Shown piece after piece: positions 17,534-26,974 of a stretch of 64,000 bases of DNA (positions are counted from its first letter, which is position 1; each line of letters starts with the position of its first letter). The translations under genes were made by a program, and so were the position numbers. The DNA lies in the NCBI RefSeq assembly GCF_900100015.1, contig NZ_FNDD01000016.1:43771-107770 (forward strand), in the 5' to 3' direction. The notes below the pieces were generated by a model that saw nothing but the letters and a program-made list of their open reading frames with translations, was not told the DNA's origin and did not search any database. The DNA is from Vibrio xiamenensis. Lineage in GTDB: Bacteria > Pseudomonadota > Gammaproteobacteria > Enterobacterales > Vibrionaceae.

Positions 17534-17755
17534 ATGGAGTACACCACAACGGCAATTCTGATTAACTTTTGGACAAAGGCGTGTTTGATATAGTCAGTTC
17601 ACATCACCTCTACTAAATGAACTAAAAAGAGGAGAATGACGGTAAGTGATCAGACTCTATTGGTATCGTTAAACTATATTGTCTTCCGACACTAGTGACC
17701 CAAGAGGCCATTATAAAGCAACTAAAAACGAGTCCCACACGGTAAGATTTACCAT

Positions 17756-17780
17756 AAAAAGGCCGCGATAGCGGCCTTTG
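17756..17780 (-). terminator. Terminator of the metzincin gene
   Basis: AAAGGCCGC, GATA-type loop, GCGGCCTTTTT read leftward, 24 bp past the stop codon. Confidence 0.85.
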
Positions 17781-17803
17781 TTGTATCTGTAATTAACCAA
17801 TCA

Positions 17804-19471
17804 TTACTGGCAGACGATCAGTTCACCCTTGTCATTGTAATTCACGTATTCGGGGCGGTAGCTTGAGTCAACAAACACTGATACAGGTTCGTGTGTTTCT
17901 GGATCTAGACCCACTTGCGATTTATACGGTAGGTACTTCATTTGGAAGTCCATCTGCGCAACGGATTTGTATTCTGGCAAATAACCCAGCTCTAGGCCGT
18001 TTGCTTGGCAGAACTCGATAGCTTCGCTTGGAGTCAACTGCACATTGACAGTTTCAGTCGAACCGTCTGCAGCCAGTGAAGAAGCCGGTACGACGAATAC
18101 CGCTTGGCCATCATCGGTCAAATAGCCGTGTTCAAACCCAGTTTGCACTTTCATGTTGATTTGGCGCGACCAAGTATCTTTTGAGCCGGTACCTAGGAAC
18201 GTGAAGTATTGCGCTGCAGCGGGACGCTGAATACGTAAGGTGATCAGGTTGTCTGTGTTTTCGTTGCCCTGGCTTTCGATGCTTGTCAGTTTCACATCTA
18301 GGTCATTTTCAAACACATATGCGCGGCCATCAGCGTACGTTGAATCAGGCTGAACTTCTTTCGTCACGCCATCTTGAGTCACTAAGAACTGTTCGACTTC
18401 GACTGACGCCGGCACGACTACCATAAACCGCTTCAGTGAATCCCCAAGTTGATCTGCAGGCGCCATGAATCGCAATTGCAAATCCATGGTATCGGCATCG
18501 TGGCCTTTTACATCCATCTTAACCGCGGCGGTTGGAATAGTGGCTGCCAAGCTCTGTGTATTGTAATAGTCGCTCAGGTTGCCAGCTTTAACGTAATTGA
18601 CGAGCAGTTCTGGAACACCATAGGTCATGCCACCAGCATGGCTAAAACCGTGATTATGCATTTTTTCGTGTAAGTAGGTTGTAGTTGGGTACTGCCATCC
18701 TTCATGCCATAAGCGCCCCTCACGCACACTTAGGAAGCCGTTGCCTAATGTCGCAGTTCCATAGTAACCCGCGCTAACAAGCATGCGGTGTTTAGTTTGT
18801 GGTTGGTAGTTGAGTAAAGTCAGCAGGCGGGTGTATTTAGGGCTTTCATCGGTACCCCATCGAGCATATGGATTATGCTCTGACTCGCAAGCTTCGCCAT
18901 CTTCATGGTAGTGCACAGTACTAGCACTTCTCGCCGTACCATAGTCAGTGATATATGAGGCTATCTGGACGTTCAAATCGAAGTCGTTCAAAGCATTCTT
19001 TAACGCTCGCATCTCCTGTTCATACTGAGTCGTGTTGAACTCAGTCACTTCTGGGAATTTCTCATTCACGCTCTCATAGTATGGATTGTTGATCTTGAAG
19101 AATGGCTGTTCGTCTACAAACTTTAACGAGGAAAAGTCAGCATCAGAAAGGTGGAAAGTTTGTGTTTCGAATGGCCCAATACTAGAAATGACTTTGTGGT
19201 ATTTCCCATCTATCTCAACGATAGGCTCATGCAGATAACGCGGCGTACCGTTTTCAATAACAAGGCTTTCTGTTTCTTTCACGTAACGGACATCAACATC
19301 CTCAAGGGTAAATCCGTCGAGATAGCTACGTTCAATCTGCTCTGTACTGACTAATTGGTCTGCTGCTATTTCATATGCATTCAACGCTGAAGCATTGGCA
19401 ATATTGGTTGTGGCTAATACCAGCGCAATGGCTGTTAAAGGTGTCGTTATTTTTTTTATTTTAGTGCTCAT
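17804..19471 (-). CDS. Secreted metzincin-type zinc protease
   Basis: 555 aa. The signal peptide covers residues 1-28 (ITTPLTAIALVLATTNIANASA). The zinc site is HEKMHNHGFSH at 268-278, a full HExxHxxGxxH metzincin motif with Glu269 as base. A conserved Met needed for the Met-turn may be in the following SHAGGMTYG segment, unusually close. The ~270 C-terminal residues are beta-rich and may be a binding or processing domain. It has its own terminator and faces no obvious operon partner. Likely role is degradation of external protein. Family relatives are not recognised beyond the motif. Confidence 0.8.
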   Translation of the reverse strand: MSTKIKKITTPLTAIALVLATTNIANASALNAYEIAADQLVSTEQIERSYLDGFTLEDVDVRYVKETESLVIENGTPRYLHEPIVEIDGKYHKVISSIGPFETQTFHLSDADFSSLKFVDEQPFFKINNPYYESVNEKFPEVTEFNTTQYEQEMRALKNALNDFDLNVQIASYITDYGTARSASTVHYHEDGEACESEHNPYARWGTDESPKYTRLLTLLNYQPQTKHRMLVSAGYYGTATLGNGFLSVREGRLWHEGWQYPTTTYLHEKMHNHGFSHAGGMTYGVPELLVNYVKAGNLSDYYNTQSLAATIPTAAVKMDVKGHDADTMDLQLRFMAPADQLGDSLKRFMVVVPASVEVEQFLVTQDGVTKEVQPDSTYADGRAYVFENDLDVKLTSIESQGNENTDNLITLRIQRPAAAQYFTFLGTGSKDTWSRQINMKVQTGFEHGYLTDDGQAVFVVPASSLAADGSTETVNVQLTPSEAIEFCQANGLELGYLPEYKSVAQMDFQMKYLPYKSQVGLDPETHEPVSVFVDSSYRPEYVNYNDKGELIVCQ

Positions 19472-19693
19472 GTGTGCTTTCCAATTGGAATTAAGAAGAG
19501 CGGTATTCTCCAGTATTGGGCATTTTTTAGCACTAAGGTTTAGGGTAGGGGCTTGGTGTAAGTTTTGTAAGAAATATCTGAGGGTTATGTTTTGTGGTAA
19601 GCCTATAATTTACGACCGCGGTTGGTACCACCAGCTGACCGCGGCCAATGTACTTTTTACTCAGTAAATCTATTAAGAACTTATCTGTAATTG

Positions 19694-20518
19694 TCACTTC
19701 AGACGGTGCTGATTACGTTCTAAGTAAGGCATGAAACGTTTTTCGAAAACTTCTTCTTTTACATAGTGATAAATAAGTCTTAGTTGACTAACATAGTATT
19801 TCGGTGTTGTCTCGAATGCATAATCAAAACAAAACTGTACAGTGTTTAATTTTTTTTCCCAGTTATCAGGGCATTCAAGTCGTGCGAAGATTTGGTTGTT
19901 ATCGAAAGGCCCTTGCTCGATTATCATTGAATCTTTTATAGCTTTTGCATTCTTTAGTCCTTCAGCGGTTATATTTTGACATGCCATTCCAATAGGGAGT
20001 GTGTAAAGTATTAAAGCTGATCGGTGTTTTAAATGATTTGACAGGAACTTTAGAACCTCGAGTGGGTGATCTCTAGGAGAAAGCTTTCCTAGACCATGGA
20101 AAGGTTGTAAATCACGTATCATATTAATCACGGCGTTGTCGAAATTTTTTTTGAACGCTTTTACTGTCGATATTTTATTTTCGAAATCACATTCTTCGGT
20201 ATATATAGGAAGGCAAACGTTGCGCTTGTCTATGGGGTCCGCACCTTTGTTTCCGATAATCGCCATAGAATACACAGCCTGATCTACAGCACAACGCAAA
20301 TTTAGCAATATAGAACTTAGTTCGACCTCTAACTTTGGTTCTATGTCCGGTACGTTTTTTATAAACCATTGAATTTGTTTGGTTTCTTGATCAAACTTAG
20401 ACGAAACTTCAGGCTTATATTGTTTCGTGGTTTCGTTAATACTGTCTAAACAACCTCTAAGATCATTCAAGGCGCTATCAAGCCTCGCTGTTATTCCATT
20501 AATTGTTTTATTACCCAT
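19694..20518 (-). CDS. HEPN-like helical protein of unknown role
   Basis: 274 aa, with ATG at 20518. It shows the layout of a widespread family of helical proteins of unknown function: LSSILLNLRCAVDQAVYSMAI near residue 75, a (V/F)CLPIYTEE segment, IRDLQPFHG, then PLEVLKFLSNHLKHRSALIL where relatives read NxxDKHR. The RxxxxH-like arrangement is reminiscent of HEPN domains, but no canonical Rx4-6H catalytic motif is clear. There is no signal peptide. It stands alone between the metzincin and the gene at 20769. Confidence 0.6.
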   Translation of the reverse strand: MGNKTINGITARLDSALNDLRGCLDSINETTKQYKPEVSSKFDQETKQIQWFIKNVPDIEPKLEVELSSILLNLRCAVDQAVYSMAIIGNKGADPIDKRNVCLPIYTEECDFENKISTVKAFKKNFDNAVINMIRDLQPFHGLGKLSPRDHPLEVLKFLSNHLKHRSALILYTLPIGMACQNITAEGLKNAKAIKDSMIIEQGPFDNNQIFARLECPDNWEKKLNTVQFCFDYAFETTPKYYVSQLRLIYHYVKEEVFEKRFMPYLERNQHRLK

Positions 20519-20768
20519 ATCTATTTCGCTCTGTATTGTAATTAAATTGGCACATCACTGAACTAATTTTTTAACACCTAGCATTGAAAATTTGTATAGA
20601 GCTAAAGTTGGTTTTATCTGTGTTGGTAAAACAGATAAACGAGAAGTGGTGGTCTAGGGAATGGGTGAGATAACTTGAAAGCCTTGCGCAGCATATAACC
20701 AAATATACCTAAAAGAAGGACGCCAAAAACATAGCAACAATGCCTTCGGCGTACTCTGTCAGGTTGCC

Positions 20769-21365
20769 TTAAGAGGCTTTTGCAAGGCTATCTTCGATAG
20801 GGAGAACTTTCGCACCGGTTTTTGAAGTACCAGACTTTGAATGAAACTCTACACCATCAGGCTTTAACACAATGACGGTTGTCTGTTTTTCGTCTTCTTC
20901 TCTCAATATGTGCTGCTTAAAACCGCTGGTGGATTCTGTATTACATAAGGCCTTAACAATAGCGTTGGTGAGTGCATTGGAAACATCTGCAGCCTTATCA
21001 AGTTCTGGCATAGTGGTATCAACCAGTAGCTTTTTAAGCGCGGCCATCGGTTCTAATAGCGCAAGTCCACCTTTCTCAAGGAAGTCCATTAGCCCACGCA
21101 TGTTTTTAGGATCGGTGATATGGGTTTTGCCATCTTCAGTCACCCAGTTCACAACCCACCAGTCGCGCCCAGTAGTCATGAATCCAGTGTTGAATTCCAC
21201 AACCATATCATCTGCAGGTGCTGTTTTAGTATTGGTCTCAATTGGACCCTGCCAGCTATGCTCGGATTTGTAGTCATTGCTATATTTGTGGCCTACCGAA
21301 ACGCTAAGAACACGCTGGCCCGTTTTATTTTCAATTCTTACTTTTGCCGATCTATGTGTAGTCAT
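20769..21365 (-). CDS. Hypothetical protein, possible Up-regulated-in-Daf-2-type domain
   Basis: 198 aa. The N-terminus RSAKVRIENKTGQRVLSVSVGHKYSNDYKSEHSWQGPI, followed by VEFNTGFMTTGRDWWVVNWVTEDG, is a beta-sandwich pattern. I associate it with aegerolysin-like or Up-regulated-in-Daf-2-type proteins; this is recall and should be checked. The C-terminal third is helical and charged. There is no signal peptide. Relatives occur as single genes in many marine gammaproteobacteria. Role unknown. Confidence 0.5.
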   Translation of the reverse strand: MTTHRSAKVRIENKTGQRVLSVSVGHKYSNDYKSEHSWQGPIETNTKTAPADDMVVEFNTGFMTTGRDWWVVNWVTEDGKTHITDPKNMRGLMDFLEKGGLALLEPMAALKKLLVDTTMPELDKAADVSNALTNAIVKALCNTESTSGFKQHILREEDEKQTTVIVLKPDGVEFHSKSGTSKTGAKVLPIEDSLAKAS

Positions 21366-21682
21366 GACATTTCCCTATCGGTTTGGTATGTGTACCAATT
21401 TATGTTTGTACTCTTGGATCGATACAGCGTCACACATGCGTGTATGAAGGTCAGGACAGCCTACCAGTGACCAACGGCTAACAGTATAGATTATGAATTA
21501 GAGTGCATATAATTTGTGTGGATAATATTGATCACTGGCTATAACCATGGAAGGTTTAGGCTCGAATTTCATAGCCCACTAAGTGGGCGTTTATGAGGAA
21601 AATGAATAGCTAAGCAAAGAGATGGTTATAATGTCGGGGATATTCTATCCGTTATGCATTTTAATGCGTAATGGCTGTGGGT
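21366..21682. other. Gap at the downstream end of the ICE pilus cluster
   Basis: 317 bp with no convincing gene. No clear terminator was seen after the PFL_4695-family gene. In related ICEs the coupling protein gene traD follows here; it is absent. Confidence 0.45.
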
Positions 21683-22246
21683 TTATTGAAATATGCCTTG
21701 ATTTGTTACGAGTACTGGGTACCCCGGTACCCCGTATTTTTCTTTCACATGATCCGCAGGTTGTACTCTAATTTTTAGAGCAGGGTAAGCAGTTCGGTAA
21801 TTCTTCAAGTCATCGATGGTTTGTGCTTCCACCAGCAGCACCTCGGCATTCATATTGGCCAAAGTCGTATGGTTCATATTCAGCCATCGGCGCGAAGAGC
21901 TATCGGTGCCAATGACCGCCACCGGATTCAACACGGCTTTGTTTGGTTTCTCGAAATCCACTGTTAGGTGCATTGGCTTTAATGCATAGCTAATGACAGG
22001 AAAGATATTCTGCAGAGCTTTGTCACGAATCTTTTCCGGAGACAGAGAGGTCATTTCTCTTGCTAGGTCCTGTTTAGCGCTCTCTTGCATATCTGACAGT
22101 TTCATTGATGTTGACATACCTTGAAGTAGATCAGCTTCAACATAAGCGCTTAAGGGCTTTCCGCCTGCGTCTGCTACGGTGATTAATGCGCATAGGGCTG
22201 GTGGACTAAACATAATAGGGAGTAGTAATGTTGCCAATCTACGCAT
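21683..22246 (-). CDS. Integrating conjugative element protein, PFL_4695 family
   Basis: 187 aa from ATG 22246, whose AAGAGG ribosome binding site lies inside the end of the preceding gene. It has a signal peptide (MRRLATLLLPIMFSPPALCA). The C-terminal ~100 residues carry the family pattern SSRRWLNMNHTTLANMNAEVLLVEAQTIDDLKNYR...LKIRVQPADHVKEKYGVPGYPVLVTNQGIFQ. Family members are periplasmic proteins encoded in the transfer region of PFGI-1/SPI-7-type ICEs, usually just before traD. The preceding transglycosylase and PFL_4693 genes keep the standard order. It ends abruptly after GIFQ, as is usual for the family. Confidence 0.85.
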   Translation of the reverse strand: MRRLATLLLPIMFSPPALCALITVADAGGKPLSAYVEADLLQGMSTSMKLSDMQESAKQDLAREMTSLSPEKIRDKALQNIFPVISYALKPMHLTVDFEKPNKAVLNPVAVIGTDSSSRRWLNMNHTTLANMNAEVLLVEAQTIDDLKNYRTAYPALKIRVQPADHVKEKYGVPGYPVLVTNQGIFQ

Positions 22247-22799
22247 AGCCAAGCCTCTTATACCAACCAAGAACTTTCTTGCTGTAGTTCCTGGCAGCAA
22301 TACGATCTGATGGTGAATGATATTTGCCAGCCGCGGTCAGCCAGTCGCCATTGGAGTTCAGTTTCTCTTTCAGGTAGGCAGTGCCAACATCCAAGTTGGT
22401 ATGTGCGTTAACCGCTGAATCAATAGAGTTGAATTTCTTCTGATGCCAGTACCAATTGACTTGAACTGGCCCGACATCAAAATTCTGGTACCCGTTTTCA
22501 AGTAGATACTTTGCGTTTACCAATAGCTCTTCTTCACTATTGAAATAGTAAGGAGTTCTATTGAAATTCATCGCGTAATGACAAATCGACTTTGTCTTAG
22601 GGTTATAGCTTTCAACATGAGCGATGGAGTAAAGCAATTCAGCAGGTACCGAGTGTTTATCGGCGTAATAACGATATACTTCGGGAACCCTTACTCGTTT
22701 GGCCGCGGTTGCTTCAAAAGGAAGTAGGCTATTAACGCATAGGGCGCCACCAGCTTTAATTACCGATCGTCGAGTTAAAGTATTATGGATTTGATGCAC
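22239..22799 (-). CDS. Lytic transglycosylase of the ICE transfer region
   Basis: About 186 aa from a GTG at 22799 (VHQIHNTLTRRSVIKAGGALC), preceded by GGGGGA; it starts within the end of the upstream gene. A TRRSVIKAGGAL segment suggests Tat-type export. The SLT core has YSIAHVESYNPKTKS, with Glu as the general acid, then GPVQVNWYWH and NAHTNLDVGTAYLKE, AAGKYHSP. These enzymes cleave peptidoglycan to let the conjugation apparatus through. It sits in the usual ICE order between the PFL_4693 and PFL_4695 genes. Confidence 0.87.
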   Translation of the reverse strand: MHQIHNTLTRRSVIKAGGALCVNSLLPFEATAAKRVRVPEVYRYYADKHSVPAELLYSIAHVESYNPKTKSICHYAMNFNRTPYYFNSEEELLVNAKYLLENGYQNFDVGPVQVNWYWHQKKFNSIDSAVNAHTNLDVGTAYLKEKLNSNGDWLTAAGKYHSPSDRIAARNYSKKVLGWYKRLGYA

Positions 22800-23586
22800 G
22801 GACTCCCCCAAATACGTCTTTGGTGATGGATACCGGCGCATGTGAGATCCGTAGTTTCTCGCTTTTTCCGTTGTCAGGGATAATGCCTACTGCACCCGTT
22901 TCAACATGCTTGTTCGTTATGCCTGCTTTCTTCGCAAAAGCTAACATCGCTTCTTTGCGCTGTTCACCAATCAATACGATATCAACGCGACCTTTACTCC
23001 CGGTGGAGGCGATCACTTCATTGACGAATTTGATGCACTTCGAATCGCACTGACTCCCATCAACGAATAACAAGCTGCGAACCGTAATGTGTTCACCAAC
23101 ACCAGTCAGTTCGATTGGCCCAAAGGAATTTAGAGTTACGTTTTTAGCGGCAGTAGGTTCCGCTGGCATAATCTGATTGCCCACGATGATCATATCAAGC
23201 ATGTATTGGCGATCTTCTTCCATACGCACTTTCATGTATTTGAGCTCTAACTCGGCATATTTGTATTTCTGTTTTTGGTCTGATTCCGCGGAATACAAAA
23301 CGCGGTAAGGGCTGGCTGTATCGATACTTAGGTATTGAGAGATGGGATTATTCGTGCCTGTAAGGTGTTTGTAGGTTTCCCACTCTTTCTCGGAAAGACC
23401 CCAGCTCTTACGCTCAAACTCACTGTTCGTTGCCTCTTGGCTCATGTTCTTTGAGGCTGTTTGTTCTTGAGTGTGATCCGTAGTGATGCGCGGTAACGCA
23501 ATGCTGTTTGCAAGTATTGGCATAGAGGCCATTGAGCATAGGGCGGCGACCATGACAGGCTTTAGGTTTACTTTTCGGTTTTTCAT
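22783..23586 (-). CDS. Integrating conjugative element protein, PFL_4693 family
   Basis: 267 aa. Signal peptide (residues 1-27, SMASMPILANS). The core reads WGLSEKEWETYKHLTGTNNPISQYLSIDTASPYRVLYSAESDQKQKYKYAELELKY, then RSLLFVDGSQCDSKCIKFVNEV, DIVLIGEQRKEAMLAFAKKAGI and VGIIPDNGKSEKL. This matches the order of motifs in TIGR03759-type ICE proteins (W-x-L-E-W, two Cys, D-I-x-L-x-G). The pair of cysteines (QCDSKC) suggests a thioredoxin-like or disulfide-bonded fold. It overlaps both neighbours slightly, so it belongs to the pil/tfc operon. Confidence 0.87.
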   Translation of the reverse strand: MKNRKVNLKPVMVAALCSMASMPILANSIALPRITTDHTQEQTASKNMSQEATNSEFERKSWGLSEKEWETYKHLTGTNNPISQYLSIDTASPYRVLYSAESDQKQKYKYAELELKYMKVRMEEDRQYMLDMIIVGNQIMPAEPTAAKNVTLNSFGPIELTGVGEHITVRSLLFVDGSQCDSKCIKFVNEVIASTGSKGRVDIVLIGEQRKEAMLAFAKKAGITNKHVETGAVGIIPDNGKSEKLRISHAPVSITKDVFGGVRASNP

Positions 23587-24584
23587 TAGCTACTACTCCT
23601 AAGAATGAGGGAATCGCCATTAATGTTTTCTAATCTCACAGAGTTAGGGAGTGCACCGTTTTTCGTCTCTTCAATACTTTTGATGTACCAAGAAGAGTCT
23701 CTTGTTAATTTGTCACCCACTGTCAGGTAACTCATTGTTCCGTTACCGCTAACATTTGCTATGTAGCTATCGCCAATCTTTACGATCGTATATAGCTGAT
23801 AGCCATCTACTGAAAAAACTGCTTTTTCAGCTGGTGGATTACTTACTCGAGGCTTTTTTTCAGGGGTATCGACCTTCTCTGTTATACGCAGTGTGGTTTT
23901 TGTTTTCGGCTTCTCACTTGGAAGTGTCACGGTAGGTAAGATGGAATTTGATTCAGCGCTAAATGACTTTTTAAAGCGTTCTAAGTCGCTTTCCATCTGA
24001 GACACTGCAGCAGCTAATTCACTCGGTTTTACATATACATCATCTAACTGACTTAACTTATTTAGAAACTCACGCCTTGTTTGATGAATTTTCGTATCGA
24101 TGTTTTGCTCAATCCTTGACTCGACTGAATTGATTTCTTGATCAAGCTTTGTCGTCATGGATGTGCTGTAGGCGCTAAGTGCTGAATTAAGACTATCCAC
24201 TGTCACATAAGATGAGAGTTTGGCTGATAGTTCGTTGATTTGTTGGCTTTGCTTGGCAGTGATCCCCGAGATCATCTCTTGCAACTGATCGTATTCGACG
24301 TAAATCGGTTCAACAGTGTTTTTGCTGCCAGTACTCGAGGCTAAAGAAGTAGCCCAACTGATAATTGACCCACTGAAGTAAATCGCACCTGCACCTAAAC
24401 CGCAGGTCAGTGTGAGTATGCCAAGTACCTTACCGACTTTTTTAGCTAGTAACGTTTTACGGCTATGCTTAGGTGTTTCGTAACTATCTAGGATGCTTTC
24501 GGAATCCTCAGGATGACTGTGATCCATGAGTTCGTCTAAGACAGTTTCGTTTGCTGAAGCTTCTTTGTCATATGGTTCAGTCAT
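23586..24584 (-). CDS. Inner-membrane coiled-coil protein of ICE pilus operon
   Basis: 332 aa. Cytoplasmic N-terminus of about 50 residues, one membrane segment (VLGILTLTCGLGAGAIYFSGSIISW), then a long coiled coil (ITAKQSQQINELSAKL ... IEQNIDTKIHQTRREFLNKL). A Pro/Lys linker follows, then a C-terminal beta domain (VDGYQLYTIVKIGDSYIANVSGNG, YLTVGDKLTRDSSWYIKSI) like PilP/TraB-type assembly proteins. The overlap with the next gene and 2 bp spacing to the PilL gene show one operon. It probably links inner-membrane and periplasmic parts of the transfer or pilus apparatus. Confidence 0.72.
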   Translation of the reverse strand: MTEPYDKEASANETVLDELMDHSHPEDSESILDSYETPKHSRKTLLAKKVGKVLGILTLTCGLGAGAIYFSGSIISWATSLASSTGSKNTVEPIYVEYDQLQEMISGITAKQSQQINELSAKLSSYVTVDSLNSALSAYSTSMTTKLDQEINSVESRIEQNIDTKIHQTRREFLNKLSQLDDVYVKPSELAAAVSQMESDLERFKKSFSAESNSILPTVTLPSEKPKTKTTLRITEKVDTPEKKPRVSNPPAEKAVFSVDGYQLYTIVKIGDSYIANVSGNGTMSYLTVGDKLTRDSSWYIKSIEETKNGALPNSVRLENINGDSLILRSSS

Positions 24585-24586
24585 GA

Positions 24587-25021
24587 CTACTTGATTCCCG
24601 ATTCTGTGTGATACGCGGGGTTGATCGAAACCAAACGACGAACATTGTCGAATTTCACGCTAAAACCATCGCCTACGATCGTTTGAATCACATTCTCTAC
24701 TGACACGTATGAAAACTGTTTATGAATATGAGGGAGCTGTTTTGTCAGTAGTCTTACTGATTCAAGTGCCATTTCGTTAATTGGTTCGAGCTCATACCCG
24801 GTATTCAAAAGTACAAAATTTATTGCTTGGCCAATTAGCTCGATATCGGATGGAAGTTTGTAGCTACCCACTACCGAGTTCAGGTTCTTTTGTTGGTACC
24901 CGGAATCGATGTTGATAGAAACGAACTCAGATATAGAGTAACGCTTATCTAACTCGTTGGCGGTCGCTTGAGAGCCCACAGCTAAGCCCACTAAAGCGAC
25001 TATGGTCTTTATGCTAGTCAT
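24587..25021 (-). CDS. pilL: PilL N-terminal-type protein of PFGI-1 class ICEs
   Basis: 144 aa with signal peptide (IKTIVALVGLAVGSQATA). It contains the PilL_N pattern: RYSISEF near the N-terminus, VVGSYKLPSDIELIGQAINFVLLNTGYELEP, LLTKQLPHIHKQFSYVSVENVIQTIVGDGFSVKFDNVRRLVSI. In PFGI-1/SPI-7 ICEs this opens the pil or transfer operon. Here it is the first gene of the leftward cluster. The upstream DNA (25022-26974) is long and rich in repeated motifs, so regulation is probably complex. A leftward hairpin lies 94 bp upstream. Confidence 0.82.
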   Translation of the reverse strand: MTSIKTIVALVGLAVGSQATANELDKRYSISEFVSINIDSGYQQKNLNSVVGSYKLPSDIELIGQAINFVLLNTGYELEPINEMALESVRLLTKQLPHIHKQFSYVSVENVIQTIVGDGFSVKFDNVRRLVSINPAYHTESGIK

Positions 25022-25112
25022 AATCGGTCCTACATTTAACGATGTTGGACGATGCTACGCAGGCGGGAAGGGCGAAACCATATCGACAGGGAAATTTGAG
25101 GCGGCAAATGAA

Positions 25113-25138
25113 AAAGGGCTCAACTTCCGTCGAGCCCT
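25113..25138 (-). terminator. Hairpin with T run upstream of the pilL-type gene
   Basis: Read leftward: AGGGCTCG, loop, TTGAGCCCT, TTTTTC. It lies about 94 bp before the pilL-type ATG. It either stops transcription entering from the right or acts as an attenuator in the operon's leader. Confidence 0.7.
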
Positions 25139-25507
25139 ATTAAGGTTTTGAATAGTTTTATTCAAGTGTTGAGTCTGTAATTTATTGGCCGCTTACTCAA
25201 CAGGCCACGCAATCAAAGTTACTCAGTGAATGCGACCTTCGCAGGTTAATCAGCTTTAAGCTTTAAGGCGTGAGTCATGCCCCACAACATAGTTTGTCCG
25301 AAGACAATTGGATTCTTGATCACGGCAATCGAAAGATCAACCGCAAAATCGATCTCCCCCAGAAATCGAAAATCCGCTGTGGCTGAAAACTGGGCAATTT
25401 ATTTTCCTAGGTTGAAAGCTGGGACGGACGGGCTGAGCCCTTTTACTTAAAAAGGATAATTAATTATTTAATTATTATTAAGTGAGAGCTGGGAAGCCCT
25501 CAGAGAT

Positions 25508-25881
25508 GTACCTTTATTGTACCTACCTTATGTACACACTGTGAACCCATTCGGTGTCACTATTCTGTACACACCGCCGAACACCACTGGTACACAGCGC
25601 TGTACCTGCCCAGTTGTTATGTACAGTTCACTTAACATTAAACCAGCAATTGGATATGTTTATAACGAATAGTTCTATGTGAATTTACGTGTTTAGCGGG
25701 AAAAAGTTTGGATGTACGGCCAGAACGGGGACGATATTGCATGTGTGAACCTACTTTGTACACTTAGCCTTATATATGTACTACTCCACAACCATTGACG
25801 GATTAGGTGATACAAATGAGCGAGCAGGCTAAAAGAAAACACTCATTTAAAATTAATTATGACTCAGTTTGAATTATGTAC
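25508..25881. promoter_or_regulatory. Cluster of TGTAC(A/C) motifs
   Basis: GTAC occurs at 25508, 25519, 25532, 25567, 25590, 25602, 25621, 25714, 25758, 25778 and 25878. Ten of the eleven are preceded by T, and most are followed by A or C. About one or two would be expected by chance in 374 bp. Candidate binding sites for an element-encoded activator or repressor controlling the transfer operon. Confidence 0.55.
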
Positions 25882-26916
25882 TTGTCATTCTTTGATTAGG
25901 TGATGAATTAACGCCAAATTATTTATTTATGGAGTGTCTTTAGTCCGGTTTGGTCTTAGGTTATTGGTGTTGCCAAATAAAAGTGCACTTTCTCGAAATC
26001 GGCGTAAATAAAAAGCCGTGATTTGATAGGTAGGGCAGTTGTACTCGAGAAATTTTTAACGGTAATGTGAGGTCATCTGAGCTAACTGATAACCCATTAC
26101 TTATCACCTAAGGGAGCATTGCCGATTACCAAACCAAGTAGTCATACTGCGCTTTAGGAAACTATATTGTTTGTTTTAACCCTTATCACAAGCTATCAAT
26201 CAAAGGCCAATTGTTCCCACAATCACTATAAAGGAATGCTTTCGGGAGTTTTGAGTTGTCATGTGAAAGTTACACGCTAGTAACTCTGCTTGTTTTTTTT
26301 AAGTTGGCCGATAAACCATATTTACTTAAACCAAAGCTACACCACTCCCAATACACAGACCACGCTTCTAGCTTTTTATGGCAGTCGTGACTAGCATGTG
26401 GCAATTAGAAACCTGTGATACGTTTCCCATTGGCGTGTGGTATTTTGACCATGGTTAAGAAATCCCGCACAGTATTAAAATCATTTTTTGAATCATTTTA
26501 ACTCAATCACCGTTCGAGTGATTGACAAGTGTGGCTTTGTAGTTTGATATAAGGTGATTTCAAGGCGATGCTCACTTTTTTCGACCAAATTCCCGCTAAA
26601 TGAAGTGATGTATTTAGATTACTAATACAGAAATACTGCAAAACATAATGTGTGATTGAAGTATATAACGCATAGCTAATTACGGGGAAGATGTTCTTCA
26701 GTGCTTTTGTAAACCTCCTCTAAATTATCTGTAGACAGCTTTGTTTGTGATTCATATTCGAGTACAAATTTTCACAACTGATTGAAAACTTAAACTTGGT
26801 AACTCCCTTTTAAGCAAGGCTAGTCAGATTACCGAGGGGGGCTACGCGGTCCAACATCGAATTCAGATATTTAAGTGTGATGTGTTGCCAATATGAGCGT
26901 GCTACCGCAATATGGT

Positions 26917-26948
26917 GAAAAAAAAACGGCTTTCCTATGGAAAGCCGT
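26917..26948 (-). terminator. Terminator of the GH5 gene
   Basis: ACGGCTTTCC, TAT, GGAAAGCCGT with a long A run on the + strand (T run read leftward), 27 bp past the GH5 stop. Confidence 0.88.
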
Positions 26949-26974
26949 CAGTTTACTTAAATGGAACTATGCAA

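Larger units (their letters stand above)
25022..26916. other. Long gene-free region upstream of the pil/transfer operon
   Basis: About 1.9 kb with no credible reading frame. It contains the hairpin at 25113-25138, several A/T tracts, and eleven GTAC motifs between 25508 and 25881. A hairpin AATCAC-loop-GTGATT lies near 26506-26524. It may be a regulatory region, a transfer origin, or decayed genes. Confidence 0.6.
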
